DNA of 64,000 nucleotides from Polynucleobacter sp. SHI8. Lineage in GTDB: Bacteria; Pseudomonadota; Gammaproteobacteria; Burkholderiales; Burkholderiaceae. Below the pieces are notes generated by a model. The model saw nothing but the letters and a program-made list of their open reading frames with translations, searched no databases and was not told the origin of the DNA. Position numbers and translations under genes: made by a program. The stretch covers positions 248,001-312,000 of the forward strand of contig NZ_AP027204.1 in NCBI RefSeq assembly GCF_027944005.1. The letters run 5' to 3'. This document shows positions 51,927-60,611 of the stretch, one piece after another (position 1 is the stretch's first letter; each line of letters starts with the position of its first letter).

Positions 51927-53513
51927 TCAATGCAATAAAGCATTGACAGCAATCAAATCATCATCGGTGAGAACAGCGGCTAAGGCTTTGAGTCTTAGGC
52001 CACTCATGATGGTGTCATAGCGTGATTTATATAGGGAAGACTGCGTGGTAATTAATTGGTCTTGAGCATTCAGAACATCGATGTTAATCCTGACACCTAC
52101 TTCGTAACCCACTTTATTTGACTGTAAAGAAGATAGAGCAGATTTTTCAGCAGCTTCATAAGCCTTGATTTGTGATAAGCCACTATTGAACCCAAGATAA
52201 GCTTGCTTTGCAGCGGTCGCATTGGTTTTTTTCACTAAATCAAGGTTAGTTATCGATTGATCATATAAGGCAGCATTTTGACGAATCGTCGATGAAATAT
52301 AACCACCGGTAAAGATCGGCATCGATAATTGCAAACCGTATTGAGTTGAATAATAGGTGTTCGGTAGTGCAGAAGTTAAGCTACCTAATTGCGTGTTGTA
52401 ACCAGTTGAGCCAACTAAATTGACTGTCGGCAGACGACTTGCGCGGGAACTGTTGTAATTACTCTTGGCGATTTCAGAATTAAGGCGACTGACAATGACG
52501 TTGTAGTTCACTTCTTCTACTTGTCTTGCCCAATCATCAATCGATTGACCTGTGGGAAGGTGAAGGGATTCAACAATATCTTTACTCGCAAATTCACCTT
52601 TATCTTTTTTCAGGAACTTAATTCTTCTTCCTTCAACTACTTGTTCTATTTTTGCTTGTTTGGCTAAAGGCAAAATGGCATCGATGGGTTTACCTACAAT
52701 TTGTTCAAGCACTGCTTTTTTGACGAGCAAATCAGACTGGGCAGCGATTTCTTGAGCGATGACGAGGTCATAACGTGACTGTGCTTCATTCGTATCAACG
52801 ATCGTCGCAGTACCAACTTCAAAGTTACGTTTAGCTTGATCTAACTGTTGTTTGATCAAGCCTTTTTTATTACGATACAGATCAAGATTGTCTTGCGATG
52901 TTAATGCGTCAAAATATCCTTGTGAAACTCTTAAGATTAAATCTTGTTGTGCCAAAGCAAAGTTTGTTTCAGCTATACCGGTAAGTAAATCACCTTGCTT
53001 ATATTTTTCAAAGACGGACCAATTAAATAATGGCTGGGTAAGTTGTAATCCCCATCCTGAAGCAGAGTAACCATAATCCACTTTTCCTATATTAGGATCA
53101 AAGCGTAAATCGGTATGACCCGTGGAATAGGTGCCAGTAATTTGCGGAAATAAAACAGCAAACGCCTGCCAATAAGCTTCTTTACCAGCAATATAGGCAT
53201 TTTTAGCGCTTAAAAAAGCAGGATCATATTGCGCTGCTTCTTGAAACAACTTAATTAAATCCATCGCTTGAGGATTTTTAGGATCTACCAGACGTGGACC
53301 AAGATCCTGTGCAGGTGCTTGCATGACAACACTTGCTGAGCTGTTCGGATTTGGCGCATTTTTACGTTGCGCAAAAGAACTTGTAAAAGGTGTAAGACCA
53401 ATGACAGAGGATAGAACACCAACCAACAATCGAGTCCCAAGCTTGAAGCCGTGATCAGAAGAAGATGTTGCAGGTTGAATCAAGGTGGGCGAGTGTCTTT
53501 TGTTGTTATACAT
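51927..53513 (-). CDS. tolC: TolC-family outer-membrane efflux protein
   Basis: 528 residues. An N-terminal hydrophobic segment (about 26-48, ending F-A-Q) looks like a signal peptide, after a long polar leader. Two repeats of the TolC fold follow, including L-I-K-L-F-Q-E-A-A-Q-Y-D-P-A-F and Y-E-V-G-V-R-I-N-I-D-V-L-N-A-Q. It forms the trimeric outer-membrane duct used by MacAB or type I systems; macA begins 850 bp away on the other strand. It lies downstream of pcm on the same strand. The N-terminal leader is longer than usual. Confidence 0.92.
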   Translation of the reverse strand: MYNNKRHSPTLIQPATSSSDHGFKLGTRLLVGVLSSVIGLTPFTSSFAQRKNAPNPNSSASVVMQAPAQDLGPRLVDPKNPQAMDLIKLFQEAAQYDPAFLSAKNAYIAGKEAYWQAFAVLFPQITGTYSTGHTDLRFDPNIGKVDYGYSASGWGLQLTQPLFNWSVFEKYKQGDLLTGIAETNFALAQQDLILRVSQGYFDALTSQDNLDLYRNKKGLIKQQLDQAKRNFEVGTATIVDTNEAQSRYDLVIAQEIAAQSDLLVKKAVLEQIVGKPIDAILPLAKQAKIEQVVEGRRIKFLKKDKGEFASKDIVESLHLPTGQSIDDWARQVEEVNYNVIVSRLNSEIAKSNYNSSRASRLPTVNLVGSTGYNTQLGSLTSALPNTYYSTQYGLQLSMPIFTGGYISSTIRQNAALYDQSITNLDLVKKTNATAAKQAYLGFNSGLSQIKAYEAAEKSALSSLQSNKVGYEVGVRINIDVLNAQDQLITTQSSLYKSRYDTIMSGLRLKALAAVLTDDDLIAVNALLH

Positions 53514-53600
53514 TCAAGCTTTTAATAAATGTTCTAGTTATCACCCCATATTATCCATTTTTTCGCTCAGTAAGCAAAAAAATGACATAGAGTGTCTGTT

Positions 53601-54311
53601 TTAGAACTCAAAAGTACTGAGTTCTGCTTGATCTATATGCAACATTGGCACTAAAGTTTCAAAAAGCACCTGTGATTGGAAATAGTCATGGCTAATTCTC
53701 TTAACTAAAGTAGCACTCATCAGAGGTTCTTGGCCTACAAAAGCAAATAGCCTGCCGCCAATCTTTAATTGTGACTTGAGTCCTTCTGAAATCGTGACTA
53801 CAGCACCAGACACACAAATCACATCAAAACTTTGATTGGCTTCGATATTCCATCCCTTAACGGCATCACCAACTTCAGCTCGAACATTTGGAATACGGCA
53901 TTTATTGAGGTTGGAGATGGCAAAATCGACTAACTCCGGATGAATATCCACGGTTTTGACCGTTTTGGAAAAATATCCCAAAAGGGCCGCCATGTAACCA
54001 GAGCCAGTACCTACCTCTAAAACCTCATCTTTACCTGTGGGGGCGAGAGCCTGCAAAACACGAATTTCTACTTTAGGTTCCATCATGACTTCTTGCGAAC
54101 CATGGATTGGCAGTTGCAAATCTGAAAATACCAGAGGTACTTGGGACTCATCCACAAATAATTCTCTTTTGACAATTTCCAAGGCATCTAAGTATTTTGT
54201 TTCAGAAATCCCCCATGGACGAATCTGTTGCTCAATCATTTTGTGACGAGCACTTGAAATACTCCAAACGGGAGTATCATTTTGGTTTAAAGGGTTCAAA
54301 GAGTTAGTCAT
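53601..54311 (-). CDS. pcm: Protein-L-isoaspartate O-methyltransferase family protein
   Basis: 236 residues from the ATG at 54311; an upstream TTG frame would overlap macA. SAM motif I is E-V-G-T-G-S-G-Y-M-A-A-L-L (about residues 90-102), preceded by I-S-E-T-K-Y-L-D-A-L-E. PCMT enzymes methylate isoaspartyl residues for repair. The family includes divergent members of uncertain activity. It lies upstream of tolC, and divergent from macA with a 48-bp spacer that should contain both promoters. Confidence 0.82.
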   Translation of the reverse strand: MTNSLNPLNQNDTPVWSISSARHKMIEQQIRPWGISETKYLDALEIVKRELFVDESQVPLVFSDLQLPIHGSQEVMMEPKVEIRVLQALAPTGKDEVLEVGTGSGYMAALLGYFSKTVKTVDIHPELVDFAISNLNKCRIPNVRAEVGDAVKGWNIEANQSFDVICVSGAVVTISEGLKSQLKIGGRLFAFVGQEPLMSATLVKRISHDYFQSQVLFETLVPMLHIDQAELSTFEF

Positions 54312-54359
54312 ACGGTTCGTCCTTTTTTTACAAATACAACATGGGTTTGTTTCATTATT

Positions 54360-55592
54360 TTGATAACACATTCTAATACTTCAATATCGCAAAAAGATGT
54401 AAAAAGTCGATCTTTTATCAAGTGGTTGATTTTATTGCTTGTCCTCATCAGCGTTCTTGGGGCTGGATGGTTTTTTGGTAAAAAATATATCGGTTTTTCC
54501 CAAACGAAGTACACAACGGTGAGTGTTGAAGAAGGGCCACTAGTTGCCACCATTCGAGCCAGTGGCACGCTCAATCCTGTGAGATCAGTAACGATAGGTA
54601 CCGGTGTTTCTGGGATGATCCGTGAATTAACTGTCGACTTTAATGATCGTGTTAAACAAGGTCAAATCATTGCAAAAATCGATCAGCGTGAGTTTCAGGC
54701 GAAGTTTGACCAAGCTCAGGCAAATTATGAATTAGCTCTTCGAAATCATCAATACAACGAAAAATTGATGAAAGAAGGGTTTATTTCTGAGCAAGCATTA
54801 ATTACGACGGACTCAGCTCTGAAAGCTACTCTTGGAGCTGTTAACCTGGCCAAAAAATCTTTAGACGATACTTTAATCCGCTCGCCGGTCGATGGTGTGG
54901 TCGTCAAACGCAGTGTCGAGGTGGGACAAACCGTTGCTGCAAGTTTGCAATCCCCAGAAATTTTTATCATCGCCAGAAATTTGGCGGAGATGCAAGTAGA
55001 AACCTCGATTGATGAATCCGACGTGGGACGAATCATTGAAGGCCAAGAGGCGACCTTTACGGTAGATGCTTTTCCAGGAAGAATCTTTAAAGGTAAAGTC
55101 AAACAAATCAGAAAGGCTCCTGTCAATATTCAGAACGTCGTAACCTATACGGTATTAATTAGTGCAGATAATCCCGATTTAAAGCTATTGCCTGGTATGA
55201 CTGCCAATGCCCGTATTGTGGTCGAAGAGCATGAAAAAGCCTTAAAAATTCCTAATGCGGCACTTCGTTTCAGAATGCCAATCGACAAAAATGCTAAGCC
55301 TGCGACCGCAACGAACAAAGATAGCCCTAAACCGCCTCCAAGGCCTGCGGGTGGAATCAGTAATTACAGGAGTGTGTATGTTTTAGAGGGTGATGAAGGC
55401 GCGGCTAAACCTGTTCGTAAAGCATTTCGTTTAGGGCTTTCTGATGGAGAATACTCTGAAATACTTCCCCTCAAAAAAGATCAACCGAATGAGTTAAAAG
55501 TGGGCGATCAGGTGATTGTGGGGATTGAAGGTGCTACGAAGCAAGATGCTACCAGCAATACACAACGTAGTAGTGGTCCACGGATGTTTTAA
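54360..55592 (+). CDS. macA: MacA-like periplasmic adaptor (HlyD family)
   Basis: 410 residues from a TTG start. There is one N-terminal membrane anchor (about residues 22-42), then the lipoyl-like half-motifs (A-T-I-R-A-S-G-T-L, D-G-V-V-V-K-R-S-V-E-V-G-Q-T-V), an alpha-hairpin with F-D-Q-A-Q-A-N-Y-E-L-A, and a beta-barrel and membrane-proximal end with a proline-rich loop (about 310-335). MacA links the MacB transporter to TolC. The MacB genes follow, but only after a 1.6-kb hipBA module. Confidence 0.92.
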   Translation: MITHSNTSISQKDVKSRSFIKWLILLLVLISVLGAGWFFGKKYIGFSQTKYTTVSVEEGPLVATIRASGTLNPVRSVTIGTGVSGMIRELTVDFNDRVKQGQIIAKIDQREFQAKFDQAQANYELALRNHQYNEKLMKEGFISEQALITTDSALKATLGAVNLAKKSLDDTLIRSPVDGVVVKRSVEVGQTVAASLQSPEIFIIARNLAEMQVETSIDESDVGRIIEGQEATFTVDAFPGRIFKGKVKQIRKAPVNIQNVVTYTVLISADNPDLKLLPGMTANARIVVEEHEKALKIPNAALRFRMPIDKNAKPATATNKDSPKPPPRPAGGISNYRSVYVLEGDEGAAKPVRKAFRLGLSDGEYSEILPLKKDQPNELKVGDQVIVGIEGATKQDATSNTQRSSGPRMF

Positions 55593-55608
55593 AGACTTGA
55601 GCGAAAAT

Positions 55609-55657
55609 AAGTCAATAAAATGATCGTTAATTTAATTAAGATTCATTTTATTGACTT
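55609..55657 (+). promoter_or_regulatory. Long inverted-repeat operator of hipBA (module 3)
   Basis: A perfect 15-bp inverted repeat has its left arm at 55609-55623 and its right arm at 55643-55657. The 19-bp spacer contains its own palindrome TTAATTTAATTAA-like core. A TATAAT begins on the last base of the right arm (55657-55662), only 7 bp before the hipB ATG at 55669, so the message may be nearly leaderless. The layout fits HipB binding that covers the promoter. It also falls just after macA and could stall its read-through. Confidence 0.6.
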
Positions 55658-55668
55658 ATAATACTCTT

Positions 55669-56013
55669 ATGTCGAAACATTCACTTGCCAACGATGGGAT
55701 CCATCCTGAGGCTATAGAGTCTTTGCTTCATCTTGGCCAGCGAATACGTGCCCAGCGCATCGCACGGGGGTGGACAATTAAACAAATGGCAGAACGACTG
55801 TATTGTTCACAAAATACCTACCGATCCATTGAAATGGGTAAACCAACTGCTAGTCTTGGGGTGATGGCTAGTGCCTTGTGGTTATTTGGTCAAGTGGATA
55901 CGCTTAATACGGTCGCACCGATACCGATTGAGGCAGTGACCGTTAAACGAGTTCGTGCCCGAAAAAACATGGGACTAGGTAGATTGATTAGTGAGGCCGA
56001 GCGTGACTTCTGA
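55669..56013 (+). CDS. hipB: HipB-like XRE-family antitoxin (module 3)
   Basis: 114 residues from the ATG at 55669 (a TTG at 55651 lies inside the operator). Helix-turn-helix at about residues 20-70: R-A-Q-R-I-A-R-G-W-T-I-K-Q-M-A-E-R-L-Y-C-S-Q-N-T-Y-R-S-I-E-M-G-K with the tail rich in Arg. It overlaps hipA by up to 23 bp. The module sits between macA and the MacB ATPase gene. Confidence 0.85.
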   Translation: MSKHSLANDGIHPEAIESLLHLGQRIRAQRIARGWTIKQMAERLYCSQNTYRSIEMGKPTASLGVMASALWLFGQVDTLNTVAPIPIEAVTVKRVRARKNMGLGRLISEAERDF

Positions 56014-57241
56014 GCAGAACTTGTTCGTTGGGCTTGATGTAGGCACCTCGGAGGCTTTACCTGTGGGGTTGCTCAAACTTGAGCGACAAGGAATGATTGA
56101 GTCTGGAGAGTTTATTTATGGCAAGAACTATCTTCTGTCTGAAAGTGCCATTGCGATTCATCCAGAAATCTTCCCCTTAAGAAAAGAAGCATTTCAAATT
56201 CCAGAGAAGCGTTTAAGAGATGGCGGCGCATTACCCCTGACATTTCAAGACGCTTTACCAGACTCTTGGGGACGAAAAGTTTTAGAGGCTCAATTTGAAA
56301 AAAAATTATCTGATATTGAGACCCTCTGTATTACGAATGAAGATCGCGTTGGTGCTTTGATGTTTTCTCAAACGCTACCCATCGTTGTGCCAAAAATGAA
56401 TCAAACTACATTTTTGCTGGAAGATATCTCCAAAGCAACTAGACAACTTGAACTCTCCATGGAGGTTTCTCCTGAGATGCGACGCTTGTTGCAGCATGGC
56501 GGCTCGCTCGGTGGTGCAAGACCAAAAACCACCATTGTGCACGAGCAAAAAAGATATTTAGCTAAATTCCCTGCATTAGGCGATGATCATGATGTTGAAC
56601 TTTTAGAAAAATGTATTCTTGATCTTGCACAGTTATGCGGCATTGAGGTAGCGCCATCCTTATTGCTGCCCGTGGGGCAAGGACATGCACTGTTAGTGTC
56701 TCGTTTTGATCGTGAGGGACTCATTGGGCAAGAAACAAAAAAACATTATTTGTCAGCCTCAGCATTAATGAATGTTCCTTACGAGAGTCATGAGGGTAGT
56801 TACCTGGAGTTTGCCAATATGCTCCGAAAAATTTCTATTCAGCCTGCAAAAGATTTAGAGCAATTATTTCTTCGGCTAGTATTTAATTTAATCATTGATA
56901 ATACGGATGATCATGTCAAAAACCATGGTGTATTACATGTTGAGAATGGCCAATATCGATTAAGTCCTGCCTTTGATTTGGTGATGCAAATGACGAATTT
57001 AGGCTATCAAGAATTAGCCATCATGCCTAGCAAACATCATTCGAAGATGAGCTATGCCTTGGAGATTGCTCCTTTGTTAGGCATGAGTGATGTGCAAGCG
57101 AATAGTTTCATTCAAGATCTTCAAGCAATCATCCCAAAGCAATTAATCAACAATATTCAAGCGCATGGCGGTAGCGATTCATTGATTACAAAAGTGAAAC
57201 AATGTTTAGAGCGCCAACAACAGATCATTTGGGGTCAATAG
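55991..57241 (+). CDS. hipA: HipA-family kinase toxin (module 3)
   Basis: 416 residues from a GTG at 55991, or 412 from the GTG at 56003. The ATP loop G-G-S-L-G-G-A-R-P-K, the catalytic D-N-T-D-D-H-V-K-N-H-G loop and L-S-P-A-F-D are all present, so it looks active. The N-terminal coupling domain has D-A-L-P-D-S-W-G-R. It ends 4 bp before the ABC ATPase ATG, so transcription of hipBA would run directly into macB; the transporter may now depend on hipBA expression or on macA read-through. Confidence 0.9.
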   Translation: MRPSVTSEQNLFVGLDVGTSEALPVGLLKLERQGMIESGEFIYGKNYLLSESAIAIHPEIFPLRKEAFQIPEKRLRDGGALPLTFQDALPDSWGRKVLEAQFEKKLSDIETLCITNEDRVGALMFSQTLPIVVPKMNQTTFLLEDISKATRQLELSMEVSPEMRRLLQHGGSLGGARPKTTIVHEQKRYLAKFPALGDDHDVELLEKCILDLAQLCGIEVAPSLLLPVGQGHALLVSRFDREGLIGQETKKHYLSASALMNVPYESHEGSYLEFANMLRKISIQPAKDLEQLFLRLVFNLIIDNTDDHVKNHGVLHVENGQYRLSPAFDLVMQMTNLGYQELAIMPSKHHSKMSYALEIAPLLGMSDVQANSFIQDLQAIIPKQLINNIQAHGGSDSLITKVKQCLERQQQIIWGQ

Positions 57242-57245
57242 TTCA

Positions 57246-57986
57246 ATGGCACTCATATCTACTCAACATCTCGTTAAATCCTATGGTCAGGGTGATCTTG
57301 AGGTTCGTGCTCTGAACGGGGTTAGTTTAGATATTGAGCTGGGTGATTTTGTGGCGATTATTGGCGCTTCTGGTTCTGGTAAATCTACCTTCATGAATAT
57401 GATTGGTTGCCTTGATCAGCCGACTAGTGGCGTATATGAACTCGCTGGACAACAGGTAAGTGAGCTGAGTGTCGATGCATTGGCGGATGTGCGTAATCGT
57501 CGCATTGGTTTTGTGTTTCAACAATTTAATTTATTAGCACGTACCTCGGCTTTAGAAAATGTTGCTATGCCTCTCTTGTACGCAAGGGAAGGTCCATTGT
57601 CAAATTTGACGAAACAAGAACAGTTAGCGCATGCCAAACACCGTCTCGAGCAGGTAGGGCTTGGTGATCGACTACACCATACCCCTGCCGAACTATCGGG
57701 CGGTCAACAACAACGCGTGGCGATTGCACGAGCGCTGGTTAATGATCCGGCACTCATCTTGGCAGATGAGCCAACAGGTGCTCTAGACTCGAAGATGACC
57801 ATTGACATCATGCATTTACTGCGCCGACTCAATCATGAAGGGATGACCGTTATCGTCGTGACACATGAACCTGAAGTTGCTGCGTATGCTAATCGGGTAG
57901 TGACATTTAAAGATGGTCAGATCATTGATATTCATATCAATGATCATCCTGTAGGTAAATCAGAAATGGCACAAGACCCATCATGA
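57246..57986 (+). CDS. MacB-like ABC transporter ATPase subunit
   Basis: 246 residues of the LolD/MacB type: Walker A G-A-S-G-S-G-K-S-T at 40-48, Q-Q-F-N-L-L in the Q-loop, the signature L-S-G-G-Q-Q-Q-R-V and Walker B L-I-L-A-D-E-P. It powers the permease encoded next, overlapping it by 4 bp. In E. coli MacB the ATPase and permease are one chain; here they are two. Partner proteins are probably MacA and TolC. Confidence 0.92.
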   Translation: MALISTQHLVKSYGQGDLEVRALNGVSLDIELGDFVAIIGASGSGKSTFMNMIGCLDQPTSGVYELAGQQVSELSVDALADVRNRRIGFVFQQFNLLARTSALENVAMPLLYAREGPLSNLTKQEQLAHAKHRLEQVGLGDRLHHTPAELSGGQQQRVAIARALVNDPALILADEPTGALDSKMTIDIMHLLRRLNHEGMTVIVVTHEPEVAAYANRVVTFKDGQIIDIHINDHPVGKSEMAQDPS

Positions 57987-59221
57987 AAATCGCCTCACTC
58001 ATGAATCTATCAATTGCCATGCAGGCACTGCGTGTCAATAAAATGCGCTCGATTCTGACGATGTTAGGAATCGTGATTGGTGTTGCTGCAGTGATTGCCA
58101 TGATTGCCATTGGTGGTGGTGCGCAACAACGCCTTCAAGAACAAATTGCTAGCTTGGGATCTAATTTATTGATTGTTGTTCCAGGATCGATTATTCAATC
58201 AGGAGCGAGATTAGGTGCTGGTAATGCACAAACCTTAACGGAACAAGATGCGCGAGCAATTACGACAGAAATCTCCGATGTGGCATTTGCAGCGCCGCTG
58301 ACAAGAAGTAATGCCCAAGTTGTTTTTGGTAACACCAATTGGGCTACCAATATTAATGGTGTTTATAACGATTATTTTGATGTGCGCGAATGGAATCTTG
58401 CTGAAGGTCGTTTTTTTGATCAAGGAGAAATCACGCGCTTTGGCAAAGTCGCGATTCTAGGTAAAACAGTGTCGAATCAATTATTCGGTGAAGATAATCC
58501 AGTGGGTCAAGTCGTGCGTATTCGAGGGATTCCGTTTGAGATTATTGGCCTCATGGAATCGAAAGGACAAAGCTCTCAAGGGCAAGATCAAGACGATGTG
58601 ATTTTTGTGCCTCTAACAACCGGCCGCAATCGCTTATTTGGCGAACCTAGAGGTCGAATTGCACGGGTGGGTACCATCATGATTAAAGCGCAAGAGGGTT
58701 CCGATACTCAGGAAGTGGAGGCGCGGATTACTGAATTACTCAGACAGCGCCACCGGATTCAAACAGGTATGGAAAATGATTTTCAAGTTCGAAACCTAAC
58801 AGAAATATTAAAAACACAAGAAGCGGCGAGTAAGGTGATGTCAATGTTACTGGCTGCAGTTGCTTCGGTCAGTCTTCTGGTTGGTGGTATTGGCATTATG
58901 AACATCATGTTGGTCTCCGTCACAGAGCGTACTCGAGAGATTGGACTACGACTTGCGGTTGGTGCAAGAGGTCGTGACATCATGATGCAGTTTTTGGTAG
59001 AGGCGATGACACTTGCAACTTTGGGTGGAGCAATTGGGGTGTTGCTTGGAGTTTTGATCTCTTGGCTAGTAGCCTATATTGCCGGCTGGAGTATTAGCTT
59101 AAATCTTTTATCGATTATTTTCGCAGTAGGGTTTTCAGCAGCAATTGGTGTCTTCTTTGGGTATTACCCAGCAAAAAAGGCAGCCAAGATGCAACCGATT
59201 GAAGCCTTACGATACGAATAA
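57983..59221 (+). CDS. MacB-like ABC transporter permease (FtsX family)
   Basis: 412 residues: one N-terminal membrane segment (about residues 25-46), a large periplasmic domain with S-L-G-S-N-L-L-I-V-V-P-G near its start, and three C-terminal segments with V-G-G-I-G-I-M-N-I-M-L-V-S-V-T-E-R-T-R-E-I-G, the classic MacB signature. It acts as a mechanotransmitter driving substrates from the periplasm into TolC. Substrate (macrolide, peptide or lipid-like) is unknown. Confidence 0.92.
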   Translation: MKIASLMNLSIAMQALRVNKMRSILTMLGIVIGVAAVIAMIAIGGGAQQRLQEQIASLGSNLLIVVPGSIIQSGARLGAGNAQTLTEQDARAITTEISDVAFAAPLTRSNAQVVFGNTNWATNINGVYNDYFDVREWNLAEGRFFDQGEITRFGKVAILGKTVSNQLFGEDNPVGQVVRIRGIPFEIIGLMESKGQSSQGQDQDDVIFVPLTTGRNRLFGEPRGRIARVGTIMIKAQEGSDTQEVEARITELLRQRHRIQTGMENDFQVRNLTEILKTQEAASKVMSMLLAAVASVSLLVGGIGIMNIMLVSVTERTREIGLRLAVGARGRDIMMQFLVEAMTLATLGGAIGVLLGVLISWLVAYIAGWSISLNLLSIIFAVGFSAAIGVFFGYYPAKKAAKMQPIEALRYE

Positions 59222-59363
59222 TTAATGCTAATAAGAGGTAAGTAACTTTTAATATTGCCTCATAAATAAAATATTTTAGAGGGGTTACTCTGTATACAAA
59301 CTTCTTCATCTCTTAAAGAGTGATTGCTTAAAAGATCTTGTTTTATTGGAGAATAAAAAATCG

Positions 59364-59434
59364 TATAATTCCAAGCATACGGCCCCCTACTGTTGATCCA
59401 TTATTGGAAAAATTGTTTAGGGGTTTTTTATTTT
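59364..59434 (+). ncRNA. Candidate small RNA or attenuated leader
   Basis: A TATAAT (59364-59369) is followed within 60 bp by CCCCTA, a short TCCA-TTAT-TGGA hairpin, TAGGGG and a T-rich tail (59423-59434). This would make a transcript of about 58 nt with a two-stem fold ending in a uridine run. It lies in the gap after the MacB permease, upstream of a relBE remnant. It could equally be only a terminator for the upstream operon. No known RNA family is recognised. Confidence 0.3.
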
Positions 59435-59450
59435 ATAAAATCGAGATCTC

Positions 59451-59579
59451 ATGGAAAATGAATTAGAAGATTTAGAGGATTTTTATTTAGCAGTAGCCAC
59501 AATGGAGCGTGTTCGCAAAGGGGAAGTAGTTTTGTATTCTTCAAGTGAGGTTAGGGACGAGCTTGGCTTGGATCATTAA
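59451..59579 (+). pseudogene. RelB-family antitoxin, C-terminal remnant
   Basis: 42 residues: M-E-N-E-L-E-D-L-E-D-F-Y-L-A and E-V-V-L-Y-S-S-S-E-V-R-D-E-L-G-L. This is the C-terminal toxin-binding half of ribbon-helix-helix RelB antitoxins; an in-frame stop (59436-59438) cuts it off, so the DNA-binding half is absent. It overlaps the toxin remnant by 17 bp in the normal antitoxin-toxin order. Confidence 0.55.
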
Positions 59580-59670
59580 ATTCATTGACTCTGCTAGAAA
59601 ACTACTAAAAAAACTTGATTGAATATCCGCGCAACACATATTGCAATTCATGGATAATCAGTTCGGTTAG
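59563..59670 (+). pseudogene. RelE/ParE-family toxin, N-terminal remnant with stop codons
   Basis: The frame starting at the TTG at 59563 reads A-W-I-I-K-F-I-D-S-A-R-K-L-L-K-K-L-D, a RelE N-terminus. It then hits TGA (59620-59622), continues I-S-A-Q-H-I-L-Q-F-M-D-N-Q and stops at TAG (59668-59670). The RelE core and catalytic C-terminal part are gone. With the truncated antitoxin it is a decayed relBE locus. Confidence 0.55.
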
Positions 59671-59741
59671 GCATGCGTAAAGAAACATATCGATAATTTA
59701 AGTTATCAAGATCGATCAATTAAACTCATTCAAGGGAATTC

Positions 59742-60602
59742 ATGGATATTGCATTACTCATCAAAGCATTGATCTTAGGAGTGGTAGAAGGTTTCACTGA
59801 GTTCTTGCCCATTTCCAGTACAGGACATTTAATTCTTGCTGGTCATCTCTTGCAGTTTAATGATGAGCGTGGCAAGGCTTTTGAAGTCATTATTCAATTA
59901 GGCGCAATTTTGGCGGTGTGTTGGGAGTTCCGGAAAAAAATAATAGATGTGATTTCTGGTCTTGGCAGAAGACCACTCTCCAACCGCTTTGCTTTGAATG
60001 TCATCGTAGCTTCAATTCCGGCGATTGTTTTGGCACTCTTACTAGGTAAATATATTAAAGCGCATTTATTTGCTCCAATTCCAGTTGCGACAGCTTTTAT
60101 TGTGGGTGGATTCATTATTCTGTGGGCGGAGCATCTGGAAAAAGCCAAACATAGTAGTCGTAAAGTGGTTCTGTCGAGCATTGAGCATGTAGAAGATTTA
60201 AGTATTAAAGATGCGATTAAAGTCGGACTTGCGCAATGTGCAGCACTCATACCAGGTACATCACGATCAGGTGCCACGATTATTGGCGGGATGTTATTTG
60301 GACTGCCGCGCCAGGTTGCTACTGAGTTTTCCTTTTTCTTAGCGATACCTGTCATTGCTGGAGCTACTGTGTACGAGTTATATAAACTCCGTCATGACAC
60401 TAGCCTTTTAGATATCACAGGCTTTGGCCCTGTTTTAGGAGTTGGATTTATCGCTTCATTTATCTCGGCATTCTTTTGTGTTAAATGGTTGATCGGTTAT
60501 GTGAGCCATCATAATTTCAAGCCATTTGCTTATTACCGAATTGCTTTTGGTTTGGTGGTCATTTTGACTTCAGTCATGGGCTGGATTAACTGGGGTGCAT
60601 AA
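59742..60602 (+). CDS. uppP: Undecaprenyl-diphosphatase
   Basis: 286 residues and about eight membrane segments. The two catalytic motifs are E-G-F-T-E-F-L-P-I-S-S-T-G-H (about residues 16-29) and I-P-G-T-S-R-S-G-A-T (about 168-177). It recycles undecaprenyl diphosphate to the monophosphate carrier needed for peptidoglycan and for the O chains of this window. It is followed 9 bp later by trmB. Confidence 0.96.
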   Translation: MDIALLIKALILGVVEGFTEFLPISSTGHLILAGHLLQFNDERGKAFEVIIQLGAILAVCWEFRKKIIDVISGLGRRPLSNRFALNVIVASIPAIVLALLLGKYIKAHLFAPIPVATAFIVGGFIILWAEHLEKAKHSSRKVVLSSIEHVEDLSIKDAIKVGLAQCAALIPGTSRSGATIIGGMLFGLPRQVATEFSFFLAIPVIAGATVYELYKLRHDTSLLDITGFGPVLGVGFIASFISAFFCVKWLIGYVSHHNFKPFAYYRIAFGLVVILTSVMGWINWGA

Positions 60603-60611
60603 AAAATAGTG

